Source: Sporisorium sorghi (taxonomy: Eukaryota; Basidiomycota; Ustilaginomycetes; Ustilaginales; Ustilaginaceae). Taken from it: a stretch of DNA of 21,964 nucleotides. Below the pieces are notes generated by a model. It saw nothing but the letters and a program-made list of their open reading frames with translations. It made no database searches and was not told the origin of the DNA. Both the position numbers and the translations under genes were made by a program. Numbering within the stretch: the first letter of the stretch is position 1; each line of letters starts with the position of its first letter. Location of the stretch: positions 1 through 21,964 of the forward strand of contig JALCCG010000333.1 of the NCBI GenBank assembly GCA_023212695.1, in the 5' to 3' direction. Shown here one piece after another: positions 8,928 to 18,077 of this stretch.

Positions 8928-9779
8928 ATGTCATCTTTCCTGCGTTGTGCCACACAAGCGGAATCATCGGCACAGTCTGTCCTCAGTGGAATGAAGCTGA
9001 ACATACAAAAAAGGAGCGATCGATCGACTGAAACTGTAGCGGAGCTCAGACCAACTGCGGAGAACCATGCTACTGTCCGACAAACCGTCCGCAAGCAACG
9101 CCATGCTCGGCGCAAAGCAATTCGACGACGGCGGCACGTCCGGGCGTTGTCGAAGGAGACGCAGCTGCTCGCGAAGATGCTCAGTGCCGAGCTGCAAGAA
9201 GCTGTGCGAGAACTCGACGATTCTGAACCCGATTCGTCGCTGTCCAACAATTGAAACGTCGTCGCCATAGGGGACGACGCGTACACCCACGACCACTGCC
9301 ACCGCCCCTCGGCACCAAAAGGCGTTGACGTGACCACGCCCGTCCCGTCGAACGAACGCCGCAGCCTCAAGTTCAAGTCCAAAGCTCAACTTCGAGCGTC
9401 GCAGCGAGACTTGCAAACAACAAAATGACTCAAAAACCTGATTGCCAATGTCCCAAACATCGTCAAGCCGTACGCCGAGCAGAATTTCCGAATCAAGAGG
9501 CGCAAGGCTCCAGGAACAACGATGATCGAGAGCGCAGCCGAAGGAAGATCGCGAGCGAGGCACGTTGGCCGCTTTTCTGGAGCCTTAGCGGGCTGGACCA
9601 GCATTCGCGCGAGTGCCATGGTGGCGGAATTCTCTGGCGACCTCACTGAGACTGCTGCCAACGATGCGGCGGATGAGGCCGTTGCCACGTCGCTGCCGCC
9701 CGAGATCGTGACGCGGCTCTTTTGGCCAATGAGGGCGGTGTCGATCTCGACGATCCAGGAGAGCGATGCTCTCAAATAG
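8928..9779 (+). pseudogene. Decayed unknown gene with two in-frame TGA codons
   Basis: One plus-strand frame runs 284 codons from the ATG at 8928 to the TAG at 9777-9779, interrupted only by TGA at 9252-9254 and TGA at 9423-9425. Most codons end in G or C and the antisense frame has weaker third-position bias, so the plus strand looks coding across all three pieces. Translated features: a basic Arg/His-rich part (about residues 50-75), a likely amphipathic helix (SKETQLLAKMLSAELQEAV), a middle part with NVVAIGDDAYTHDH and SLKFKSKAQL, and a C-terminal part with NLIANVPNIVKPYAEQNF and LPPEIVTRLFWPM. I do not recognise the family. I found no GT-AG intron that removes either stop and keeps the frame. 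Each TGA could come from CGA by one C-to-T change. Alternatives are a short 108-residue gene ending at 9254, or chance. Confidence 0.45.
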
Positions 9780-10316
9780 CCTGTGCCTGTCGTGCTACGA
9801 AAGTCTAAGGCTCCGCTTCCCCGTTGTCTGAAGACAAGCTGCTCTCACGATTGGAGAAGAGTAGCGAAACTGCTTAGCACACAGCGACGGTCGTGTACAC
9901 AGTCGATTCCATCAGCAGCTGCCTCAATGTCCCTCGACCATCCCCAAGGTGATAAAAAAGAGCGACGCAGGGCGAGCCATGAAGGCCACGTGGGTCAATT
10001 TTCCTGACGTGTGAGACCGCAGCATCTGCCCCTCCAAAAACGCGGCGAAAACTCCTGCACAAAACGCCGGTGTCGGTTACTGCAGTTGCAGAACTTGGAT
10101 CTGTCAACCTGCATATGCTGATCAAGCAACACCTTTTCCAAGGGTCCATGAAGCCATGCTTGGGCCACTTGACATGCTTCGCTTGTGCTTTTGCTTTGCG
10201 AGGAAGCTTGCTCAGACACACGCCTAGTGAGGAGTTCCATATTGCTGGTTGGCTGTGTCCGTCTTCGTTCTGCACAACCACCACCACCGCTGATCATCCG
10301 CTGAGGGTTTTTCATC
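9780..10316. other. Intergenic, upstream of the A-T-R gene
   Basis: No gene or structured element recognised. It presumably contains the promoter of the downstream NRPS-like gene. Open frames here are short and show no domain. Confidence 0.5.
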
Positions 10317-13300
10317 ATGACAGAGTCAATATCCGCCGACCACCCGCCCTACCTTACCCTCACGATCTCGCAGGCGCTGTCCCTTCCCGCACCCGCCGCA
10401 CCGGAACCCACGCAGCATGACTCGGTGAACGCAATGCTCGACGAGCGCGCCCGGCGCATGCCGGAACAGCTCGCCGTCGGGTTCACCCATCTGGCTGCAG
10501 ACGGTGCATGGGCGTGCCGTAGCCTCACCTATGCGCAAGTGTCGTCGCTCGCGCTGAGCCTGGCCGGCGAGCTGGAGGGAAAGCTGCTCGAGAGGAGGGA
10601 GCCGAATGGCAAGTCGCCCAACGGGACGCCGCTCGTGGCGGTGCTCTCGCCGTCCGGGCTGGAGCTGTTCGGGCACATCGTGGCGCTGTGGCGGCTAGGG
10701 TTTGGTGTGCTGTGCATCGCGCCTGGTTCGCCCGCGGAGTCGATTGCGAACCTGCTGCGGCTGACGGAGACCAGGGTGGTGCTGGCGCATGCGTCGCAGG
10801 CCGATGCGGCGCGCGCTGCCGTCGACGCCGCTCGTTCCGGTGCACCCCAAGACACTCTCAACGCTGAGGTGTGCGAGATGCTGCCCGACATCGGCGACTT
10901 CCTCAACCGCCGCAGTGTCGATCCGCATCAAACCACAACAGCCGAAACAGCAGGCCCAGACGACGTGCTCGTGACCATGCATACCAGCGGCTCGTCCGGC
11001 CTGCCCAAACCCATCTACCAGCTACACCGCTTCTGGACCGCCTCGATGCTCTCCGCGCCCGGACGCACCCTTACCGCATTCACCACAACACCACTCTTCC
11101 ACGGCGGCATGTCGGGCCTGCTACGCTCGATCCAGGCCGGCTCGTCGATCTTCTTCCACCCGACCGCCGACCCAGGCGCGCTGTCGACCTCGGCGATCTG
11201 CCACGCCATCACAGCTTGCAATGCACCCATCGCGTACTTCCTCTCCGTGCCGTACATCTTGGACATGCTGTTCGCGGACCGGTCTGATGCCGGCAGGAAG
11301 ATGCTCGCGAGCATGCAGCTGGTCAGCACGGGCGGTGCTCCGCTGCCGCAGCAGTTGGGGGATGCGATGGTGCAGCAGGGGGTCAAGCTCGTCAGCCGGC
11401 TCGGCAGCTCGGAGTGTGGGTTTCTCATGTCCTCCTGGCGTGACTTTGAGAACGATAAGCAGTGGAACCACCTACGTATCCCGGACGAGCTGGGCCAGAG
11501 TATGCTCCGCTTCGAACCGCACGATGCCACGGCGGGGGAAGGGGGGCTGTACGAGCTAGTGGTGACCAAAGACTGGCCCACGAAGCTGGTGGCCAACCGC
11601 GATGACGGCAGCTACGCCACGTCTGACCTCTACTCCAAACACCACTCGCTCCCTCACACGTGGAAGTACGACTCGCGGGCGGACGACACGCTCGTCCTCG
11701 TCTCTGGCAAGAAAGCCAGCGCGCCCGTCGTCGAGCAAAAACTCAAAGCTTCCCCACTCGTGACCGAGGCCATCGCGTTCGGCGCGCTCGTGTTCCTCAG
11801 CCCGCAAGCCGTGCCCCAGGACGCATCCTTCGACGATACGCTCAAAGTCACGCTGCTGGAGCAGCTGCAGCCGGTGCTAGCTGCGATCAACGCGGCCTCG
11901 CCACCGCACGCCCGCCCAGCTGGCCACCGAGATGGTGCACCTCCTTCCCCCCTCTGAGGCCGCGCAGATCCCGCGTGCGAGCAAAAGCACCCTCCAACGC
12001 GGTCGGGCGTACCAGCACTACGCCGCGCTCATCGACTCGGTCTACGTCGACTTTGAAGAGGGTCGTTCGCTGCGCTTGCATCCCGCCAACGGCACCGGCG
12101 TGGTGGTGGCGGCAAAAGAGCCGCTCAGCGGACAGGAGCTCATCGAGTGGCTGCAGACGAAAGTGCACGAGATCAACGGGCGCAGCGTGTCGGCCGAGGA
12201 AGACCTGTTTGTGGCGGGAGTGGATTCGATCCAGTCGGCTCGGATTCGGGCTGCCGTGCATCAGAATGTCGAGTTGGGTGGAAGGCTGTTGGTGCGCAAC
12301 GTGGTGTACGAGTACCCGACGTTGCGGCTGCTTGCGCGACATGTTCAGGAGGTAAGGGCGGGCAGTGGTGGTGGACAGGGTGGGGCTGAGGAGCGCCAGC
12401 AGCGCGAGCTGCAGTTGATGCGGGATCTGGTGGAAAAGTATGCTCGAGCTCCATCTCAAAGCTCGATTGACGAACGAGCGTTAGAGACGGTGACGGGCAA
12501 GGAAGCTGGCAAGGGCACGCTGTACATCCTGACGGGCGTGACTGGCGGACTGGGCGCGCAGATCCTCGACCAGGTGGTAGCACAGCGCCACCCGCAAGAC
12601 ACAATACTATGTCTGGTACGCGCCAACAGCAGCCGACCACGCCCGCCAGCGCGTCCTCGACTCCCTCGCCTCCCGCCGCCTCACCACCACCCGCTCCGTC
12701 GTCGAAGCACCAAACAGCCCAATCCACGCCCTCCCCGCCGACCTCTCGCGCCCGGACTGCGGCCTCTCCCCCACCCACCTCCCACCCCTCCTCGCTCACA
12801 CCAGAGTGCTTACGATCCACTCGGCATGGTCGGTCAACTTTGTCGCGTCGCTCAGCAGCTTTGAAGCGGAGAACATCGCAGGACTCTCGCACCTGCTCTC
12901 CCTGCACGACACCCTGGTCGCCGCCAAGCGGTCCCGGGAAGAGTCGTGCTTCACGTTCTGCTCCTCGGTGGCGTCGATCCTGGGCGGAACCGGGGAAGGG
13001 GTGCTGGGGGAGACGCAGTCGGCGGCGCCGCGGGATGCGGTGGCGATGGGCTATGCGCGCAGCAAGTGGGTCGCGGAGCAGATTGTGGCGCGGCGTTGCT
13101 CCGGAAAGCGAGGGTACAAGGTGGTGCGCATCGGCCAGCTGTGTGCGGATACGACGCACGGCGTGTGGAACGAGAGCGAGGCGTGGCCGCTGCTCATCTC
13201 GCTCAGCTGTCGATTGGGCAGGCGTATTTCCCGAGTTGCGGGAGAGGCTCGATTGGATCGGCACCGATGTTGCGGCTAAGAGCGTGCTCGATATCGCGCT

Positions 13301-13658
13301 CGAGACGAAAGAGGGGCAGGTGTACAACGTCGCCCAGCCCACGACGACTTCCCGTCAGGGACCCGAGTGGAAGGAGTTGTTCGAATGGCTGCGAGCTTCA
13401 GGCCTCGCGCTCGACCTCGTGACCCCGCGCGAGTGGCTCGACAGGCTCGAAGCGTCCAACCTCGACCATCGCGGCTTGCTGCCCCTCTGGCAGAAGAACC
13501 TCACTTCCGAGCCCACCAGCGACAAGCAGATCCGTTTCAGCTGCGAGAATGCTCTCGCCACGAGCGACGCCTACCGCACCTGGCAGACTCGAGGTGTCAC
13601 TCAACCACTCATCCAAAAGACGGTTCGCAGGTGGAAGGAGATCGGCTTCCTCTCGTGA
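10317..13658 (+). pseudogene. NRPS-like adenylation-thiolation-reductase (A-T-R) gene with three frameshifts
   Basis: Read through three breaks, the locus encodes about 1,110 residues from the ATG at 10317 to the TGA at 13656. The adenylation domain (first ~530 residues) has TMHTSGSSGLPKP (220-232), FHGG, VSTGGAPLP, GSSECGF, YATSDLY, SRADD and SGKKASAP. The thiolation domain has LFVAGVDSIQS; the phosphopantetheine serine codon is 12226-12228. The reductase domain has the NADPH loop LTGVTGGLGAQIL (~12529-12567), CLVRA, FTFCSSVAS, GYARSKWVAEQ (catalytic Tyr and Lys) and the C-terminal DWIGTDVAAKS. This is the layout of Lys2-like and aryl-acid reductases: activate a carboxylic acid, load it on the carrier, release it reductively. 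The substrate is not predictable here. The frame changes at 11910-11917, about 12628-12632 and about 13199-13203, each net +1 mod 3. There is no stop codon in the conceptual reading. No intron explains the shifts. It is either a recent pseudogene or an intact gene with sequence errors. Confidence 0.82.
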
Positions 13659-13803
13659 CCAAAGCCGTGCCACTCAATGCTCATGCAGTCAAAGGATTTC
13701 AATCCAGGCAAAAGCGATCTCAAGTGTGTGAGTGGATGGTGTGCGTGACATTCATCGCATGGCGTGACAACAGATGAACGGCACGTGAGTGAAGATGAAA
13801 TCA
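13659..13803. terminator. Convergent 3' region between the A-T-R gene and PBP1
   Basis: A 145-base spacer between two stop codons of genes facing each other. It must hold both polyadenylation regions, and the 3' UTRs may overlap. No definite signal is assigned. Confidence 0.4.
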
Positions 13804-16800
13804 TCACGCCGTGGAGGAAGCAGCGCTAGACGCAGGCCCCGACTCAGCGGGCGCGCCCTGTCTCGGCGGCGGCGGCGCGGCGCCTCCAGCAGCGCCCGGT
13901 GGACCCGCGTGTCCTGGCTGCTGTTGGAAGTGCGGGCCGGAGCCATACGGCATGCCCGCGCCTGGTTGACCAGGGTAGTACGCGGCCATATGAGGCGGCT
14001 GACCTGGCTGTGGCGGAGGCGGCTGGCCCTTTTGGTGAAGGTGCGGCGGCGGTGGACGAGGACCACCCGCTGCACCCGGTGGCGGCATGGGCATGAACTG
14101 CGGCTGCCCCGTGGGCGGCGGGCTGTACATATTCTGCGGCGCGCCGTGCTGGTGCATCGAGGGCGAGAAAGGCATCTGGCCCATGAACTGCTGAGGCACC
14201 GCGCCGTACGGCAGAGGCGCACCCTGCATGCCCGCCGGCGCCATCTGCATGGGCGGCACCATGCTGGGCTGTCGACCTTGCGGCATGCCCTGCGGTTGCG
14301 GCTGGCCGCCGGGGTATTGGTACGGCGCACCGCCGTAGTGCTGGTAGACCATGCCGAAGGGTTGCTGCGGGCCAGGTCCCGTAGGTCCAGGACCACCAGG
14401 GCCTGGTGCGGGCACGGGCCCGCCTTGCGGTGTCGAGATGGGCATCTGGCCCGGGTGGAGCGGCTGCGGCACGGGCTGCGGTGTCTGAGCACCGGGATGC
14501 ATACCTGGCTGCATCATTCCGGGCACAAACAAGCCAGTGCCGTCGTCCATGGGACCGCCAGGAGGCGGAACGACAAAGTGCTGACGGTACGGCTTACCGC
14601 TGAAGGCCCACATGGGACCTACAGACTTGGCATCGGGCACTTTGGTCACCTTGAAGGGATTGAAATCCTCGCGGATGTGTAAGCTGCCGGCGCCCGAGGT
14701 GGTCTTTTTGATGACGCGGTTGCCAAAGAATGGATTGACGGGCGATGCAGTCAAAGTCGAGGCAACTTCAGGAGTCGAAGCGAGTGCGGGTCGAGCCGCC
14801 AACGATGGGGTGGCAGCAGCGGTGGCGGGGCTACCAGTGGCGGCTCGAGTGGCGGCAGCAGCTGGCGTAAAGGTGCTGGACGCGCCGCCGGGTGTAAAGC
14901 TGGCCGCGTTCGGGTTGAAGGGCTTGAAGGAGCTCGCCTTGGCGCTCAGCTTGAACGAAGACGTGTTGACCGAGGAGGGAGTGCCGCCTTCTGCCTTGGT
15001 TGGCGGCGTCGCAGCCTCGCCCGCTGCCGCGGCACCGGTGCTGGTGCCAGCTGCGGATGCGGCCTGTCGTGCTTTGAACTTGTCCGGGTTGAAGGGAGGA
15101 ATCTTGGGGATGGTCATCTTCTGCAACATGGCCTTGCTCTCGGCGAGCTTCTGAGCGTCCTGGTTGACCTGTGCCGAGCCCGAGCCGCCAACGGGGCTGA
15201 CCGCGTTGGAAGCGGATGCCTGTGCAGCGCGTGAAGCGGCCGAAGACCTGCTGGCGTCCAGCTTGGACACGGGTGTGGCTGCGGAATGAGCCGGAGTGGG
15301 GCTGAGACTCTTTTGCAGGCTGGGATCGCGTGGTCTGTCCGAAGCGCCGTCGGCCTTGTCCTTTTGCACCAAGCCGGCGACGTCCGTGGGAACGGGCGTG
15401 TTGAGCTTGAAAGTGCTGGCCCACGACTTGAGATCGGCGAGACGCGTGTCCTTTTCCTTCTTGGCCAGAGCAGCCTTTTTCTTCTCGAGACGCTCGCGTT
15501 CCGAACTGACAAAGGAGCGGAAGTCGCCCATGAGCGGGTTGGCAGCGTCGATGGATGATGGCTTCTTGGCCGAGGCGTCGGCGGCGTACGGTTCCTGCGG
15601 GATGCTGGGACTGGGCACCTTGACATTGACGATGGCAGGGTTGACGGCAACGGGCGGCGGAGGAGCGGTGGTGGTGGCCTCTGTGGATGACTGTGCTGCG
15701 GAAGGAGCAGCGGCAGCACTGGGAGGAGCAGCTCCGTTGGACTTGGGTGCGGAAGGAGCCGTTGTTGCTGCTGGTGCGCCTGGTGGGCCCTTCTTGCCGC
15801 TACCGCTGCCGCCGCTGGCAGCAGAAGCGGCAGCCATCTGCTTTCGAAGCGCCGGGGGAACATAGGCATTGGGGTTGCGGACCACAGCGCCGTATTTGTC
15901 CTCCTCATTGACACCCGAGTCGTCGGCCTGGCCTCTCTCCTCGGCCAAGTGTGGGTTGCTGGTAGCCTGAGCCATGATCTCGCGCGCGATCCGATCGGCC
16001 TCTCGCTCGCGGTTGCGAAAGTCCTTGCCGGTGCGGTCGAGCTTGGTGGTATAGAGATTCTCCTGATAGTCAGACTTGATACCGAAGCGAGCCTCGTTGG
16101 CGGCGAACTGGTCCCAGGGCTTGCCAGCAGTGGAGGCAGACGAGTCTTCGAGACCGCCACCAGCAATATCGCTGGGGGATGCCCAGGCTGGCAGTTTGCT
16201 ACTAGGAACATCAAGGTCGGCGAGATCAGGATCGTCGGACCATTTCTGAAGGGTGCGGCCACTTGCCAAGGGATCAAGGGCTTTGGAGATCTCTGTGTCG
16301 GTGCGGAAGGCTTCCTTTTCGCGTGCTTCGCGCATCTCTTTGGCCTGCTCCTGCATCCTGATCTCGGCGACCTGGATTGTTTCGAGGTCCTTGTAGTTGA
16401 TGAGCAGCGACGATTTGAACTCGCCAAGCTGGGGCTGAGCGTCTGCGTCGTTGGCGGGCAGAATCTGTTGGGCCGAGGCGAGAGCGACCGAGAGCTCTCC
16501 GGCTTCGGTGTTGGCTGCGGAAAAGATGCCAAAGAATTGGGAGCCGCCCTTGACGGTGACGGTGACCGGATTGCCGACGAGGGTGAGGAGCAAGAACATG
16601 ATGCGGTCGTGCATGAGCTTCTGCGTATCATCCTGAACGAAGCCTGCGCTCAGGGATGGGAAGGCGGGTGCTTGCGCCGGGTTGGGAGCGACTTTGTTGG
16701 TGGGGTTGGCTGCGGGAGCGCGCTGGTTTGAAGCCTTGGCGTTGTTCTGCTGCTGGCCATGGGATGCCGGGCTGTTGGCGGAGGCATTGTTGATGTGATT

Positions 16801-16980
16801 GGAAGGAGGACCGTTACCCCACCTCGAGGTGTGCGGAGGTCCACCGGATCCGCCTCGATTGGCTGCTGTTCCGCCGCCACGACCACCACCTCCACCAGCA
16901 TGGTGATTCTGAGCCCCGCGGAAACCGGATGCGGGAGCGTTACGGCCACCTGCGCCCTTTGTGCCAGCGTTGGAAGCCAT
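13804..16980 (-). CDS. PBP1: Ataxin-2 / Pbp1 family protein
   Basis: From the ATG at 16980 this intronless gene encodes 1,058 residues. A Gly/Asn-rich N-terminus is followed by an ataxin-2-type LSm domain (about 121-209: LMHDRIMFLLLTLVGNPVTV, GGSQFFGIFS, INYKDLETIQV), a charged linker, then the LsmAD domain (about 287-357: KPWDQFAANEARFGI, YTTKLDR, ADRIAREI). A PAM2-like motif (688-697, FNPNAASFTP) should bind the MLLE domain of poly(A)-binding protein. A long Ser/Ala-rich region precedes it, and the last ~330 residues are Pro/Gln/Gly/Met-rich, like a prion-type tail. The family binds Pab1, supports stress-granule formation and influences mRNA poly(A) tails and translation. An open frame extends 11 codons upstream but starts with GTG, so ATG 16980 is preferred. 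The gene converges with the A-T-R locus, 145 bases away. Confidence 0.93.
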   Translation of the reverse strand: MASNAGTKGAGGRNAPASGFRGAQNHHAGGGGGRGGGTAANRGGSGGPPHTSRWGNGPPSNHINNASANSPASHGQQQNNAKASNQRAPAANPTNKVAPNPAQAPAFPSLSAGFVQDDTQKLMHDRIMFLLLTLVGNPVTVTVKGGSQFFGIFSAANTEAGELSVALASAQQILPANDADAQPQLGEFKSSLLINYKDLETIQVAEIRMQEQAKEMREAREKEAFRTDTEISKALDPLASGRTLQKWSDDPDLADLDVPSSKLPAWASPSDIAGGGLEDSSASTAGKPWDQFAANEARFGIKSDYQENLYTTKLDRTGKDFRNREREADRIAREIMAQATSNPHLAEERGQADDSGVNEEDKYGAVVRNPNAYVPPALRKQMAAASAASGGSGSGKKGPPGAPAATTAPSAPKSNGAAPPSAAAAPSAAQSSTEATTTAPPPPVAVNPAIVNVKVPSPSIPQEPYAADASAKKPSSIDAANPLMGDFRSFVSSERERLEKKKAALAKKEKDTRLADLKSWASTFKLNTPVPTDVAGLVQKDKADGASDRPRDPSLQKSLSPTPAHSAATPVSKLDASRSSAASRAAQASASNAVSPVGGSGSAQVNQDAQKLAESKAMLQKMTIPKIPPFNPDKFKARQAASAAGTSTGAAAAGEAATPPTKAEGGTPSSVNTSSFKLSAKASSFKPFNPNAASFTPGGASSTFTPAAAATRAATGSPATAAATPSLAARPALASTPEVASTLTASPVNPFFGNRVIKKTTSGAGSLHIREDFNPFKVTKVPDAKSVGPMWAFSGKPYRQHFVVPPPGGPMDDGTGLFVPGMMQPGMHPGAQTPQPVPQPLHPGQMPISTPQGGPVPAPGPGGPGPTGPGPQQPFGMVYQHYGGAPYQYPGGQPQPQGMPQGRQPSMVPPMQMAPAGMQGAPLPYGAVPQQFMGQMPFSPSMHQHGAPQNMYSPPPTGQPQFMPMPPPGAAGGPRPPPPHLHQKGQPPPPQPGQPPHMAAYYPGQPGAGMPYGSGPHFQQQPGHAGPPGAAGGAAPPPPRQGAPAESGPASSAASSTA

Positions 16981-17390
16981 GGTGCGGGGTGTGCAGGGTC
17001 GCTTCCAGAGCACCGTGTCGGGTCAGAGTAGCGTGCTAGGCGCGGTGAGGGATGGGTTCGGGCGCAACAGCGTCAAAGCCGCATACGCGGGATACTCTGC
17101 TGCGGTGTTCCGCGCTGAGAAACAATGGGCGGAGAGGCTGGTGGCAGCGCGGTGAGCGCAGAGACTACCGGTTGTCGAGGCGGACAGCAGTGTTGGCTGA
17201 GCGCGATGTCGAGAGTCGCCTCGATAGCCGTGATGAGACCGATACAGCAGTTCAATCAAGAACTCGCGGTTTATCTGCTCTGCGGAAACCAAGCTTGTGC
17301 GCAAAAGAGCCAAGCTTGGGTGAGGAGGAAAAAGGGTTGGATGCGAGGCCGATCTGTTCGAGTGTCTAGCTCAGCCCGCAATCCGTCAAG

Positions 17391-17427
17391 GAGGAAGGAA
17401 GGAAGGGAGGAAGGAAGGAAGGAAGGG
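17391..17427. repeat. GGAA microsatellite
   Basis: Imperfect GGAA/GGGA tetranucleotide repeat. On the PBP1 coding strand it is a pyrimidine TTCC tract. Confidence 0.9.
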
Positions 17428-17520
17428 TAGAAAAGAGGTGTGGGAAAGTGGACGAGATGCGGATCAGGTCGAGGAGCAAGAAGAAGAGTGAAGCGAAGCA
17501 GCGGAAAGATTCAAAGGAGC

Positions 17521-17543
17521 GCTCGCTCGCTCGCTCGCTCGCT
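17521..17543. repeat. GCTC microsatellite
   Basis: Five perfect GCTC units followed by GCT. Confidence 0.9.
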
Positions 17544-17717
17544 GTGCCGTCAAGCCGTGTCCGATTTCGAAGAGCGAGTCGAATCTTCAAAATCGAGCCA
17601 AAGTCACAAGTGCCTCTCTCTCTGTCTGTCTCGGGTGAGCCGTGCAGCTCAAAAGCATTCCTGCGCACGCTGCTGCTGCCGTTTCGTTTCGTTGCTTCGT
17701 GCCTTGAACAGAGCGGG

Positions 17718-17754
17718 AAAAAATAAAAATAAAAATAAAAAATAAAAATAAAAA
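17718..17754. repeat. AAAAAT microsatellite
   Basis: Repeated AAAAAT units with one slightly longer A run. A similar short AAAAAT block occurs at about 21280-21298, upstream of GEM1. Confidence 0.9.
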
Positions 17755-17913
17755 GTCGCTCGACTCTGCGGAAAGTGTCCAATTTGAATTCACGCGTCTT
17801 GTCTTTGAAATCAACAGCCTCTACGATTTGAAATGGACTACTCTGTCTCGATTTGAAATCACTTCTTCCAGAAGGCAGCGCAACGCGGCATTCCTTCTCG
17901 AAGCTCTATCTTC

Positions 17914-17937
17914 ACTCTCTCTCTCTCTCTCTCTCTC
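17914..17937. repeat. CT dinucleotide repeat
   Basis: About twelve CT units, read directly. Confidence 0.9.
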
Positions 17938-18077
17938 CGCTGCATCGATCATGAATGGACGACGTTCATAAAGCAGCAGCCTGCAAAGCTGCTGGCAGTC
18001 GTTTGAGTGGAGAGGGATGCTTCGATGCAGTACATGATCCGAAAGTCTACAGAGAAGGCACGGGAGCTTGGTCTTTC

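Larger units (their letters stand above)
16981..18077. other. PBP1 upstream region and GEM1 3' region
   Basis: About 1.1 kb between two minus-strand genes. It contains four simple-sequence tracts (listed separately), all upstream of the PBP1 ATG, and no convincing gene. The tetranucleotide and CT tracts lie 410-960 bases from the PBP1 start, in its likely promoter or 5' UTR. Confidence 0.5.

Noticed and set aside
11874..11918. GT...AG intron explaining the first A-T-R frameshift
   Set aside because: It would be only about 46 nt long and would remove residues (VLAAINAASPPHA) that belong to the adenylation domain.
15114..16631. Second minus-strand frame of 505 codons inside PBP1
   Set aside because: Ser/Pro/Arg-rich translation without domains. 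The LSm, LsmAD and PAM2 signals are all in the other frame.
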